DNA from: Sipunculus nudus
Taxonomy: Eukaryota; Annelida; Sipuncula; Golfingiida; Sipunculidae
Assembly: GCA_026874595.1 (NCBI GenBank)
Contig: CM049308.1
Span: forward strand, 36,824,027 to 36,888,026
Direction of reading: 5' to 3'
Length of the DNA stretch: 64,000 nucleotides
The notes beneath the pieces are model-generated. The model was given only the letters and a program-made list of their open reading frames with translations, made no database searches and was not told the DNA's origin. The translations under genes were made by a program, and so were the position numbers. Of this stretch, positions 48,523 through 58,319 are shown in pieces (position 1 is the first letter of the stretch; each line of letters begins with the position of its first letter).

Positions 48523-50769
48523 TTTTAAAATGTCCTAGTCCGAAACTTTCAGGTCAGAAACGTCCATTTTGCTGAAATCAAAATGACTAAGGTAGATATA
48601 CAGGACTTAGGAGGATCAATATTAAATTTTAAAAATAAAGCTCCATTCATACTCCTAAACTTTGCACAGGTTCGCATTAGGCCTGTAGGCCTTGTTAGAA
48701 TTTTAAGCAATTTTTTACCTTATTTTTGAGACCTTTAAAGATACAGTCATCCATTAACAGGGCACAAATCATAACTACTGGACCCAGAATCTTCTACCTT
48801 GACATCCTGAGAGTTCCTCAAAAGTTCTCCCCAGACACCTGAAATTGGGTCACTGTGACCTGTCTGTTCTCAGAGTTTTGGGGTATGTTTGAGAACCCAG
48901 AAATAATGCAAAATACACACAAATTGCCAGATTCCTCAGGAAAGGCTGGTTGGATCGTCGTCAAATTTGGTGTGCTTATGGCTCTTGATGAACTTAAGCT
49001 AAAATGCATGAAGGATGATGCCACCTACATCATCTTAATTAGTTGCCTGTGGAAGGACATATTGTCAACATGTCAGTGGGCTGAGCATCATTACCCATGG
49101 GTCACTTGTTATGACATGTGGCGCCACCTACATTCACATTCAGGCTGCAGACATCCAGGCTTATATCTCAGGACTGGTTTGACCTATACTCCTGAAATTT
49201 TGCATATGTATAGATCTCACATAGCTCTTTATCATAGGCAAAACTGGTGGCACCACCTGTAACCATTTTCGCACAGTGTCCGTCTTTTGTCTGCCTTGGG
49301 ATGAAATCACTGATATCTCGGAAGTGGTTTGACTTATCTGCAAAAAATTTTGCAATTGTATATAGCTTGGATAACTTTCTGGATTTCGTGGCAGGTGACG
49401 CCACCTACATACACATTTTGGCTGCAGACATCCATGCTAATATGCAATACACCTCTCTCTATTTCCCCTTGCCACTCAATCCATGCCTTGCCTCACCCGT
49501 CCCACTCTGGTTTCGGCGGATACACGTAGTCACTTGTCGACTACCCATATTCTAGTTAATTAGTTTATCTATGCTTGTCACTTTAAGAGTAAACCTGGTC
49601 AAATATATGAACATGCTTGTCAATGAATTCTCTGTGAACCCTTGTCAAAGGGCTGGCAGTTGAATGAAAAACTGAATTGTAATTAGAAAGTTATCCTGCA
49701 CAGAAGTCTGCTAAATACCTGTTTCACTTCACAGGACTGATCACCTTATAATGTCTAATGACAATTGGTTAATTGTAATGATTTGAATTATCATAAAATT
49801 ATCATACTGGTGATAAAAGTGTTAAAAAGATGTGTGGCATTTAAAAGAAACAGTTATACTTGGCCTTGTGAAATTTAGGATTTTTGTCAACCTTAAACTT
49901 TGAAGTATTCCATATTTTTTTCCTCAGATTTGGGATGGTAGGCCCACAGGTAGGGGAGCATATTTCTGTGTTTGCATTGTAAAAAACAAACTCGTTCTAG
50001 TTTAGTTTGAAAACACTTGGTAGTTTTAAATGGTCAGTGCATTCACATTCAACATATAGCAATTCAAAGCATTTAAATCAAACTTTTCTAAAACCTGATT
50101 AAGATGTAGTGCTACCATGTTATCTACAAATGAAAAACTGTGGCCTGCTCTGCTTATTCTTAGTGTAGAGTTCCACACATTAATGCAGGTAGTTTGTGCA
50201 TTAAAGTAGACTGATTTTAGAATTTTCTAAATTGTTCCTTTTGATTAATGCATCACATTTTCATAGCTCTAGATAACTTGTTGCTGACAGTAGCTGTGCA
50301 TGGCAGGTAGCGGGACATTATTTTAGCTGAAACCATGAGAAGTTTGTCTCTACAGATTCTTGTATATTTGACATACCGAACACAAACATCCTGTCAGCAT
50401 TCCTCTTGTGTCATCAGTCCTTGTTACATGCACTTTGAAAGCCTGAGAGGAAGTTTATTGAGTTGTCTGTTGCGGTACATCATGTGTTGGGAGATATCAG
50501 AGAGCTTGTGTAAATTGTTTATCTTGTGTACCTTGGTGGTTTAGCTGGTGTCTTTTTGGTACTTAGGGCCTTGAGCTAAATCTTACATGATGTAGTCAGT
50601 CTACCCCTGAGGTTATGACAGTGAATCAGTTGGTAGACAACAGTGTTACAGACCAAACTTCAAAGCTTCTCTTTGGTTCATAATATACTGGTAACCCAAC
50701 TGTGAGATGGCCTGTCAATAAATAAAATTTCTTATGCATTGTTTAATCATTAACCTAAGCTTCAGGTTA

Positions 50770-50799
50770 ATGTATGTGTGTGTGTGGGGGGGGGGGGGG
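50770..50799 (+). repeat. (TG)n-(G)14 low-complexity tract
   Basis: TGTGTGTG runs into a G homopolymer at 50786-50799. Confidence 0.9.
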
Positions 50800-51009
50800 A
50801 GAGCTGCTTTCCTGAAAATGACAAGGGATGACTCTTAGTTTTTATTATCATTCAGGGTTCTGGCGGTCAGTTATTGATAAAATTAGAGCATGAAAACACG
50901 CGCTAATGTGTAACAGACCATTCTCATTATAAATTGTGTATCAGCTGTTAGCATCAGGTAAACAGAGCACTGTTGGATTTGATCAGCACCCATATACTAC
51001 TAGTATACA

Positions 51010-51018
<9 letters not shown>

Positions 51019-51085
<67 letters not shown>

Positions 51086-51086
51086 C
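51019..51086. repeat. (AT)~29 microsatellite followed by (AC)n
   Basis: An uninterrupted alternating AT run from 51019 to ~51077 continues into ACACACAC. The IYIYIY frames on both strands are artefacts. Confidence 0.95.
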
Positions 51087-53216
51087 ACATTCTTATATTT
51101 AAATTTTATGGCATTGCAAGTGCTTATTACGAAAGATTTCATGTTAAAGACTGAGAATCTCACAATAGTTGTTGTCTATATAGCAGACCAAAAAGAGGGC
51201 AGCATGCTTTAACCTGTTAACAAAGGTCTTGTTATTTCTTAAACTAGACCTCTGTATGAAAATTGTAAACTTGAAATGAGAAATTGATGGGAGGATCAAA
51301 CAGGTTAAAGGAGGCTGTGGCTTAATTCAGTTTTGCATGTTTTGAAAACTTAAAAATACCTTGAAAATATCCATGTGAATCTTGTTTTGACTTAGCAGTG
51401 AAATACCAATATTTTTATGACAAGAGTTTCTCTTTGTAAATGAATAAGTGACCGCAAATAAGAAAAACTAAAATTCATATCATCTATATAAAAAAAATTT
51501 TCAATAGTTACAATTTTATGATGGTGACATAAGGCTTCAGATTACAACAGTGCATAATATCTTGATGTACTACCAGGATCTTGCAAAATGTTTATCATGG
51601 ATACAATTAAGAACAATCTTTAAGTTGTTCATTTTGCCTGTAACAGTGTTTGAAGATCACATTTCTTAATTGATTTATGTCAGATCGGTCAGTTACCATG
51701 TTTTTTCATGTCAGAGCCATCAAGAATAACATTTCCTATTTCATGAAGTGATATAGACATATGTCGAAACCCTAAAAATATACTCCAAATTTTCTTCTTA
51801 ATATTATGTAGACCTAATGTTGTTCATATGATAAGTTACTTTAAATAGCATTATTGTTCATCACCTTTGATAAAAAGTAAATTAAGGGAAAAACAGTATG
51901 AAAAAGAGACCTAACTGAGAAAGAGAAAGAGAGAGAATGTAAGAAACATATCAGCACATATAATGACAAAAAGTACAAATCACAATTGCTTGAAAGTTGT
52001 CAAATATATTTACATATGGTGCTGAACTGATAATTACATGTAGATCCTGAATATTTGCTGCATTAGAACTTTTTAATAAAAAAAATGGTACAGTAACATG
52101 TTTGAGGTGCATTAAGCTAGTCCAACAGGACTGCAAGTAAATAGCAGGTTAGAAAGCAGACCTGATCCGTCCTGGCAACACAAAGGCTGATATATGTGGC
52201 CTTGGCTGAACCAGCACGTTAAAGTTAATTGGCTGTGTGCATGTGGTCCTGTGCTGCTGTGATTTATTTTCTCGGTTATGGTCCGACCGTTGATTCCGAC
52301 TAATTGCCCACTCAAACGTTCAGTGAATATGTGGATTTTTTCCCCCACGAGGCCACACAGCAGGCATAGACAGGAGATTTAACATTGTCATGATAAATTT
52401 GTAAAACAACAAACCAATAATCCTTTCATCCATGCAGGCTTTTCAAGCTTTTGCATAAAACATTGTTTAATTATACTCATGAGGAATGTAGAAATTTTTA
52501 CTAAATGAAAATTTTAAATTAAATTTATTATCAGTCTAATTAATTCATGTAATTGCCAGGAGAAAACAAAGAACCAGCTTTACATTTTTTACTCTCAAAC
52601 ACGTTAATTCTGGTTAAGCAAAACCTGGTTGTGATGAAGTCAAAGGGACACACAGTAGATTTGGACACATCCAAGGGTCTACACAAGTTTCATTTCGTAA
52701 CAATTTAAAGTTTGCAGATATTTTGAGCTCATTACTGCATCACAGGTGAGGGATATTTGGCCTAAGAGAGTTTGACACAAAACCTTGTATAATGAGCTCA
52801 ATTGAATTTATTTTCAGGTGTCAATTTTTTGACACATTATTGTCTACATGATCACTTTTAAAATGACACATGTTTTAGACCATAACAAGCCTGAAAAATG
52901 GGTTTTAAAATGTTCTACCAGTATTTCCTTTGTTCCAGGCATAAAGTTCTGTCACATTCTTCCATATCACTGACAGAATAGTTGAAATGTTTAAAACTGA
53001 GTACATTATGAGCTAAGGGTCCTTGTTTAACCATGAATGATATTCATTAAGCCTGTTTTCAACAATGCTTTTCTTCTAACAGTACATGTTTTATTCTTTT
53101 GGTTGGCCCTATATGTGAATCCAAGTGTAGTATGTATTCAGCCTCTCACTTGTTTGAAAGACAAGTTTTACTTGTTTGACTTCCTTGTTTTCTAATTATC
53201 TCATCCTTATTTTCAG

Positions 53217-53336
53217 GGCTTTGAAGGCACAATAATACTGGACAATTTAGAGAAGGCTTCAGGCAAAGTCAGAGTGACACCATATGACGTGACCATTAAC
53301 AGTCAGCATGCCAGTAATGTCCTTCGTCTTTATGAT
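53217..53336 (+). CDS. Internal coding exon of an unidentified host gene (120 nt, 40 codons)
   Basis: This is the only convincing intact host exon in the window. It follows a long pyrimidine tract ending TTTCAG (AG at 53215-53216), with a branch-point-like CTAAT about 25 nt upstream, and is followed by the strong donor GTGAGT at 53337. It is exactly 40 codons, open in phase 0 throughout, starting GFEGTIILDN and ending ASNVLRLYD. The reading alternates hydrophobic and polar residues with a TPYDVTINS stretch, which suggests beta-rich globular or extracellular sequence, but I do not recognise the family and assign no function. Codon content is clearly richer than the surrounding AT-rich DNA. No other exon of the gene is visible, so flanking introns on the + strand would be very long on the upstream side (up to ~53 kb) and over 10 kb downstream. 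Coding status is seen in the sequence; gene identity is unknown. Confidence 0.72.
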
Positions 53337-54299
53337 GTGAGTATCTAGCAAAATTCATATTATTCCCATAGGTTTAATAATTGATAAGTTACCAGGATTT
53401 AGTTGATACCATTGATTGACATCTGTTATTGTAGATAAAAATAGAATAAGTACTTTGCAGATTTATGATTGGTCACTATGGCTGGTTAAATTTTAGTGAA
53501 TGTAGTGATTTCACTGTGCCTTTTTTTCAATTATGTCTTAATAGATATTAGTTATAGCTAAATTGATCAGGACGTGCTTCTTGATTACAATTGACAGATC
53601 AATTTATGAGAAGGGACTGTGGTATTCAGAAGAATACAACAAACTTCTTAACTTTTATACATTTTCTTAGCTAAGATGTTGCTTGGTCATATCTGAAACA
53701 CCACCTACATTTTTCACATTTTTTTCACAATTTATCAAGAGCCTTTTTCACTTTCAGCATTTTATAAATAGGAGTTTTGAAAATGAGTTTATAGATCTGA
53801 AAGACATCTTGCATAGCATTAGAGAAGTAAAAAAAGCACTGATAAATATCTCTGTTATCATGCAACAAGTTAAATAAGTCTGTCTGACAGTTACTTCAAA
53901 ACTGACATGACATATTTATGAAATCTAAACATAGCAGTCATGGCAGCGATAAAAAAATACAAACTGTACAAAATATAAGGAAATTGTATCTGAAGTTTTT
54001 TTCCTTTGCAAGTCTTGCAATAAACTTTTCCCTTTATGAATAAAAATAATCCACATGTATTATTGTAACATGCAAAACGTTGACTCATTCCAAGTCACGG
54101 GAAGTTCTGTAAATGTTTCCTTGTTTAATTCTTTGAATAATTTGCGCAAGGTGAACATACAGAAACCCAGAATTCTTACAGATAAGATTCGTTTTCAAGT
54201 TATTTTCCTCCAGAATTGTTCACATGAAATAAAGAGTCAAGTGCAAAGGACTTGGGGGGTTCATGCCCATTTAGAATTCCCTTTCTAATTCATGCTTGT
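53337..54299. other. Intron-like DNA downstream of the 53217 exon
   Basis: Starts with the donor GTGAGTATCT; AT-rich with no further exon recognised. Confidence 0.45.
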
Positions 54300-54471
54300 G
54301 ACCTGTCAATCATGCTTAACTAATTAGCCAATCAGATAAGGTTATTTATGACGGGATTGCCACATGTTGAGTGTTCGCCATATTGTCCCACCAACCAACC
54401 ACGCTTGTGGGGCATTGGCGCACGTGGATGTGACAGTGCCATGTTTTGTGCAACTTTTGTTTCAACTGAAA

Positions 54472-54671
54472 ATGGTTCTCAAATGTCTATGGGGTATGTG
54501 CAATGGCAACAAGATATACAATGAAAGATTGGGGAGGGGCTAGGCTTATTTTATTCCCAAAGACTAAACGGGCGAAATATTTTTGGTGAATCAAGGCATG
54601 TGGGAGGCAGCAGAGTGCCCAGCTAGCTCATTGTGACCAGGATAAACAAGCACAAATCTTTCTGTTCAGTG
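54472..54671 (+). pseudogene. THAP-type zinc-finger relic, exon 1 (broken)
   Basis: An ATG opens a frame reading MVLKCLWGMCNGNKIYNERL, which gives the first cysteine pair (C-x4-C) of a THAP/C2CH DNA-binding domain; a TAG follows at 54541. The domain continues in a second frame from 54566 (KRAKYFW, stop TGA at 54587, then IKACGRQQ, the conserved 'W-I-K-x-C-G-R' block) and in a third frame from 54642 (INKHKSFCSV), ending at a good splice donor, GTGAGT at 54672. The third cysteine lies in FCSV; the partner histidine opens exon 2. Two frameshifts and two in-frame stops make it non-functional. A CCAAT-like motif (AGCCAATCAG near 54330) lies ~140 bp upstream and may be a promoter remnant. THAP domains occur in host factors and, very often in invertebrates, in DNA-transposon proteins; the decay favours the latter. 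Family call is from motif order only. Confidence 0.62.
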
Positions 54672-55426
54672 GTGAGTATATATATAATTAAATATATTAT
54701 AAAATAACAGTTAATATGTTCTATTAAATCAGAAAAAGAAACACATAAACTTAAAATGCCTAAACCAATAAAGATCATTCAGTATTTTACTTTCAAGTTC
54801 CATTCAGTATCACTTTCACAGATGGAATGAGCTATAAATGTTTAGGTTCATTCATTATCTGATAACTATATGATTAAAAAATCATAGTTTACAATTAACA
54901 GAGATAATAAACATCTCAGTCAATATTTCATTTACACTGTTTTATTATGTAGGCATGAATAACAACAGTCAACATAAAAACCCCAAGTGAACTTTATTGT
55001 ATGATTATGCCCATAACAAACTGCATGTAAACTTGTGAAGTGGTGGTGACAAAATGACTGTGGTGATAAATGAACTAACATCAATTTGATTCAGTTGCCA
55101 ATTGCAAGTCATGTTGTTCATGATTGGTTTGACCATATAAGGCAAAGTACTGATTTAAAGTGATTTTTCAATATAACATGGGAGTCCTGAATATTTGAAT
55201 GTCAAATATTGTGTAGTAATTTTAGTAATAGAAATTACATGCCCTAACATGAATTGAGTTGAATTTCACTAATGACAGAACAGTCTATTTTATCACAAAC
55301 CTCATAAGTTTGCTGGTTTTAGCATGAGAGTTTTACACAGGGTTGCTGGTGCATTTAATTTATTAGAAAGGCATTTAATGGGCATGGAGTTGTCCAAGTT
55401 TTGAATATATTGTGTTTTTGTTTCAA

Positions 55427-55526
55427 CATTTTAATGGAGGGAATGGTCCCACAGATGAGCATCCTGACTCAGTACCAGCAGATGGTTCTCGTTGCAAAGC
55501 AGTTTGACCACCAAGGTCTATTGAAG
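55427..55526 (+). pseudogene. THAP-type zinc-finger relic, exon 2 (lost acceptor)
   Basis: Reading starts HFNGGNGPTDEHPDSVPADG and runs to a stop near 55517. HF completes the C-x2-H-F pair left open at the end of exon 1, and the following GGNGPT-(D/E)-EHPD stretch is the segment that, as I recall it, follows THAP domains in many invertebrate transposon-type proteins. The sequence just upstream is a good pyrimidine tract, but the expected AG at the junction reads AA (TTTCAA at 55421-55426), so the acceptor appears destroyed by one substitution. The intron would be 755 bp. The fit of both phase and motif across the gap is the main reason to join the two pieces. Downstream no clear transposase could be read before the repeat at 56124. 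Confidence 0.58.
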
Positions 55527-56123
55527 TATATATATTTTCCATGAAACAGTGTAATTTAGCACTTTTTTGGGGGAAATATATGGCTGTTAACTTTCACACT
55601 TACAAATTATATACTGGTTTTGTTACATGATTTCTAAGTGTTGTTCAATGTGTAGTGATATCAGAATTATAGCTATATATTAGGTAGACCAAGGGTCAAA
55701 TCAGATTTCATTCCAATACACTTTGAAATTGTTATTTGTCTTCATTAGTCTGTTTAAACTTCATATTCAAACATTTATGCTTAGAAAAATGTCGGATCCA
55801 GTTCAATTAGTCATTTTTATTTGTATGAAAATCTGTATGAATACAGTTTTTGAAAATTTGCAATCAGATTATAAGATATCCCATGTGTTGATACATAAAA
55901 ATCAGTGAGAGAGATTGAGCAGCATTTCTCTAGAGCTGCTAACCATGTTCCATGTAACACACATTAGTAGTGATGGCCCAGCGGTAAACATTGTGGATTT
56001 CCCAACTTGACATATAACTTCAAACATACTTTGAAGACAACACCCAGTCTAGAATCTATCTGCAGACAGGGTTTGGTGGCAAGGGGACATGTACCAACAA
56101 AGTTTAGAGTGGAATAATGCTTT

Positions 56124-56555
56124 TTAGCTCAGCTGACTGTAAGTCATCTGAGCTATAGCGACCACTCTTTGTCCATCGTCCGTCCGGCCATATATCCTGC
56201 TGTCTGTCCATAAACAGGGCACAAATTGTAACCGCTGGACCTGGAATCTTCTAACTTTACATCCAAAGAGGTCCCCCCAGAAACCTGTAATTTGTTCACT
56301 GTGACCTATATTCTCAGAGTATTGGGGTGTTTGAGCACCCAAGAAATAATGCAAAATACACACATATTGCCAGATTCCTCAGGAAAAGCTGGTTGGATTT
56401 TCATCAAATTTGGTGTGCCTGTGGGTTTTGATGAACTTAAGCTAATATGCATGAATGATGATGCCACTAGTTATAATATCTTAATTAGTTGCCTGTGCAA
56501 GGAAATATTGTCAGCAAGTCAGTCTGCTGAGTGTCATGACCCATGGGTCACTTGT
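56124..56555 (+). mobile_element. Family B element (B2), shortest complete copy, 432 bp
   Basis: Both ends are intact: TTAGCTCAGCTGACTGTAAG TCATCTGAGC at the start and CATGACCCATGGGTCACTTGTT at the end, where TGACCCATGGGTCA is a perfect palindrome. It carries one core unit only. It is inserted between the THAP and YqaJ relics. Its tail is closely similar to 48840-49110. Confidence 0.72.
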
Positions 56556-56898
56556 TTTGGCATACGCCCAAGTCTTCATATTATAGTAGGATTACATGTT
56601 GATAAATGTAGGCCTATATGGATTGAGACAATTTATGAGCCTGTGGGCTCAAATTCCATGTCTTGTTAGTAGAACTTTCAATTACAGTTCATACCTGTAA
56701 TCATTCCTTTCTCTGTATGGATTTCTGCTGTATATAGTTTAGTTATTGGAATGTAAAGTTGACTGTCATTATATTTCTTCATTGTTTTACAGAGACTGCT
56801 TTATTTGCCTGTACATCAGCATTTGAACATCAGAGAATGGTCACAACAGATGGGACAATTTTTTAACTCTCCCACAACTGAGTTCCTCTATCTGAAGT

Positions 56899-57096
56899 TC
56901 AGGCTTCATTAATTGTCATATTTCTGGCAAGATAGGGACATCTAATTTCCACAGTGCCCTTTCTACCTTCCTTACCAACCTTTTCATCAGGGGTAGCACC
57001 CAAGTAACTGAATCCCTTATTTATCACAAGACCACATTCATGTATAGGTTGTGGGATTGAAATTTCCTTAGATAAGCTTCCAATGCTCTTTACTCA
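56899..57096 (-). pseudogene. YqaJ-like nuclease domain fragment (transposon- or virus-derived)
   Basis: On the minus strand a 64-codon open stretch (no start codon) contains ECGLVINKGFSYLGATPD, then GTVEIRCPYLARNMTINEA, and stops at 56899-56901. This is the core of the YqaJ/lambda-exonuclease-like fold of the PD-(D/E)xK nucleases: the aspartate in 'LGATPD' and the 'E-I-(K/R)-C-P' motif are the expected metal-binding and catalytic positions, with the usual lysine replaced by arginine (EIRCP). It is a fragment: upstream on this strand the frame is closed, although an acceptor-like CTTTACAG lies at 57111-57118, and downstream only scattered shifted remnants follow. Such domains in animal genomes are commonly carried by DNA transposons. 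It lies opposite and convergent to the THAP relic. Fold assignment is fairly firm; origin is inferred. Confidence 0.72.
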
Positions 57097-57136
57097 ATGA
57101 CTCTGCCATGCTGTAAAGAAGCTCCATGGAATCTTT

Positions 57137-58050
57137 ATTGTATCCACAGACAAAGTCGGGGGATACTATGTTTTCATGACGGTCACACCGCTGCTGCCCC
57201 ATATAAATCTTGTTGGCGCAATAACTCAAAAAAATATTTCACGGATCTTTACTAAACTTGGTATATGTATAGATTAGGCGTCATATTCAAAATGAGGTCA
57301 TGACCTTTACTAGGAGAGTGTCCTTGACCTTGAATAGGTACAATTTTGGGGAAAATCACACAAATTCTTAAATATCTCAAGAAATCTTGCATGGATTGAT
57401 CCCAAAATCAAGTTGATCGAAGATCATGGATAGGATTGTCATGTTTATGAAACTGGTGGCACCACCTATTATTCTTTACTTGTTTTCATGCCTTTTAATA
57501 CCCCCACCATTGCCACTTAACAGTACTGTGAGCATTATAAGTCAAAAACTAATGGACAGATTTCTTTCATATTATGCATATACATAGACATGGGTTATGG
57601 AATGATGTATATATAAATTGGGGTCATGACCTTTCCTGTGAGTGGCCTTGACCTTGAATATTACCATATATGGTGAAAATCACACAAAATCATTAATACC
57701 TCAATAAGGGATGCATGGATTGGTCCAAAAATCAACTTGATCGAAGATCTTGGATAGTATAGTCATGTACCGGAAACTGGTGGCGCCACCTGTTGTTCTT
57801 TTACTTGTTTTCGTGCTGTTTAATACCCCCATCATTGCTACTTAACAGTATTGTGAGCATTATAAGTCAAAAACTAATGGACAGATTTCTTTCAAATTAC
57901 GCATATACATAGACATGGGTTAGGGGAGACGTATATGGAAATTGGGGTCATGACCTTTTTTATGAGAGTGGTCTGATATAAATTGTTGCTGAAGATGGGG
58001 GGGCCTATTCTTAAAGGGAGGGGATTAATTGTCTGGGGATACTATGGCAC
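57137..58050 (+). mobile_element. Family E element with 325-bp tandem units
   Basis: It starts ATTGTATCCACAGACAAAGT CGGGGGATAC, in which GTATCC and GGATAC can pair, like the family-A start. About 2.5 tandem units follow (GTCAAAAACTAATGGACAG at 57541 and 57866, period 325). Each contains a GGTGGCACCACC/GGTGGCGCCACC palindrome and 'GGTCATGACCTTT'. The 3' limit, near GTCTGGGGATACTATG, is uncertain. Confidence 0.55.
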
Positions 58051-58228
58051 CTGCAGTGACAAGAAATAACTAGCTTTCACTGGAAAAAAAGTCTGCAAAG
58101 AAATTTGTCAGTTGATGTAGATTAATTATCTTTGAATCCAAGAGAAAAGTAAGAAGGAGAGAATCGGTTATATGGAGAGAATCTCTATCATTAGGATGCG
58201 GCCTGGTCTCTGGTTGGCATCCCAGATA

Positions 58229-58314
58229 GTCAAAAACTTGGACATACACCCCACATTCATTTCAAGAGTTTATTGAAAAGAAATGAATATGGGGTGTATG
58301 TCGAAGTTTGTGAC
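58229..58314. other. Long near-perfect hairpin, pre-miRNA-sized
   Basis: The arms 58229-58263 and 58280-58314 pair at 32 of 35 positions around a 16-nt loop (58264-58279); the central block GACATACACCCCA pairs without mismatch. The 86-nt size, single loop and small mismatches are typical of microRNA precursors, but also of a tiny palindromic MITE or a recent inverted duplication. Pairing weakens outside 58222-58320. Expression cannot be judged from sequence. Confidence 0.5.
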
Positions 58315-58319
58315 GATTG

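Larger units (their letters stand above)
45682..48696 (+). mobile_element. Family D element inside B, itself containing a family A copy
   Basis: The 5' end AGGGAACCTGTGAGCTTATG is followed by a GTCCGTCGTCCGTCGTC head. The 3' end is CACAGGTTCGCATTAGGCCT then GTAGGCCTTGTT. AACCTGTG near the 5' end and CACAGGTT near the 3' end form an 8-bp inverted repeat, and AGGCCT-GT-AGGCCT is the 3' hairpin: the same architecture as families A and B. The interior includes a palindrome cluster (46488-46545) and family A at 46620-48522. Confidence 0.62.
44339..49110 (+). mobile_element. Family B element inside the outer A, itself split
   Basis: It starts TTAGCTCCGCTGACTGTGAG and ends ATTACCCATGGGTCACTTGT T at 49110. 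The body holds three to four 326-bp tandem units (44400-45680), then is interrupted by family D (45682-48696), and resumes at 48697 with the same unit sequence (TTATTTTTGAGACCTTTAAA). Confidence 0.68.
43884..49555 (+). mobile_element. Family A element split by nested insertions (outer shell)
   Basis: The 5' part 43884-44338 (AATTGTATCCACCAAAACAG ...) breaks at CTTGATTT; the 3' part 49111-49555 resumes at ATGACATGTGGCGCC and ends CCCATATTCTAG-TT. In intact copies these two sequences are continuous (GATTTTATGACAGGTGGCGC), so everything between is an insertion at one T-rich point without duplication. Confidence 0.7.
49556..53216. other. No gene seen; likely intron upstream of the 53217 exon
   Basis: AT-rich DNA with the microsatellites listed. 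The segment 52140-52350 is less AT-rich (AACCAGCACGTTAAAGTTAA and on) and could be a conserved noncoding element. Confidence 0.45.
54300..57130. mobile_element. Probable degraded DNA transposon carrying THAP and YqaJ genes
   Basis: The THAP relic (+) and YqaJ relic (-) converge within 2.7 kb, with a family-B short element (56124-56555) inserted between them. Some eukaryotic DNA transposons related to PIF/Harbinger, notably the ISL2EU type as I recall, carry a YqaJ nuclease next to a transposase, and THAP domains are common in the same world. I could not find terminal inverted repeats or a DDE transposase, so the limits given are only the span of the relics. The alternative is two unrelated fragments. 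Confidence 0.35.

Noticed and set aside
50936-51212. Frames with IYIYIYIY on both strands
   Set aside because: Translation of the (AT)n microsatellite.
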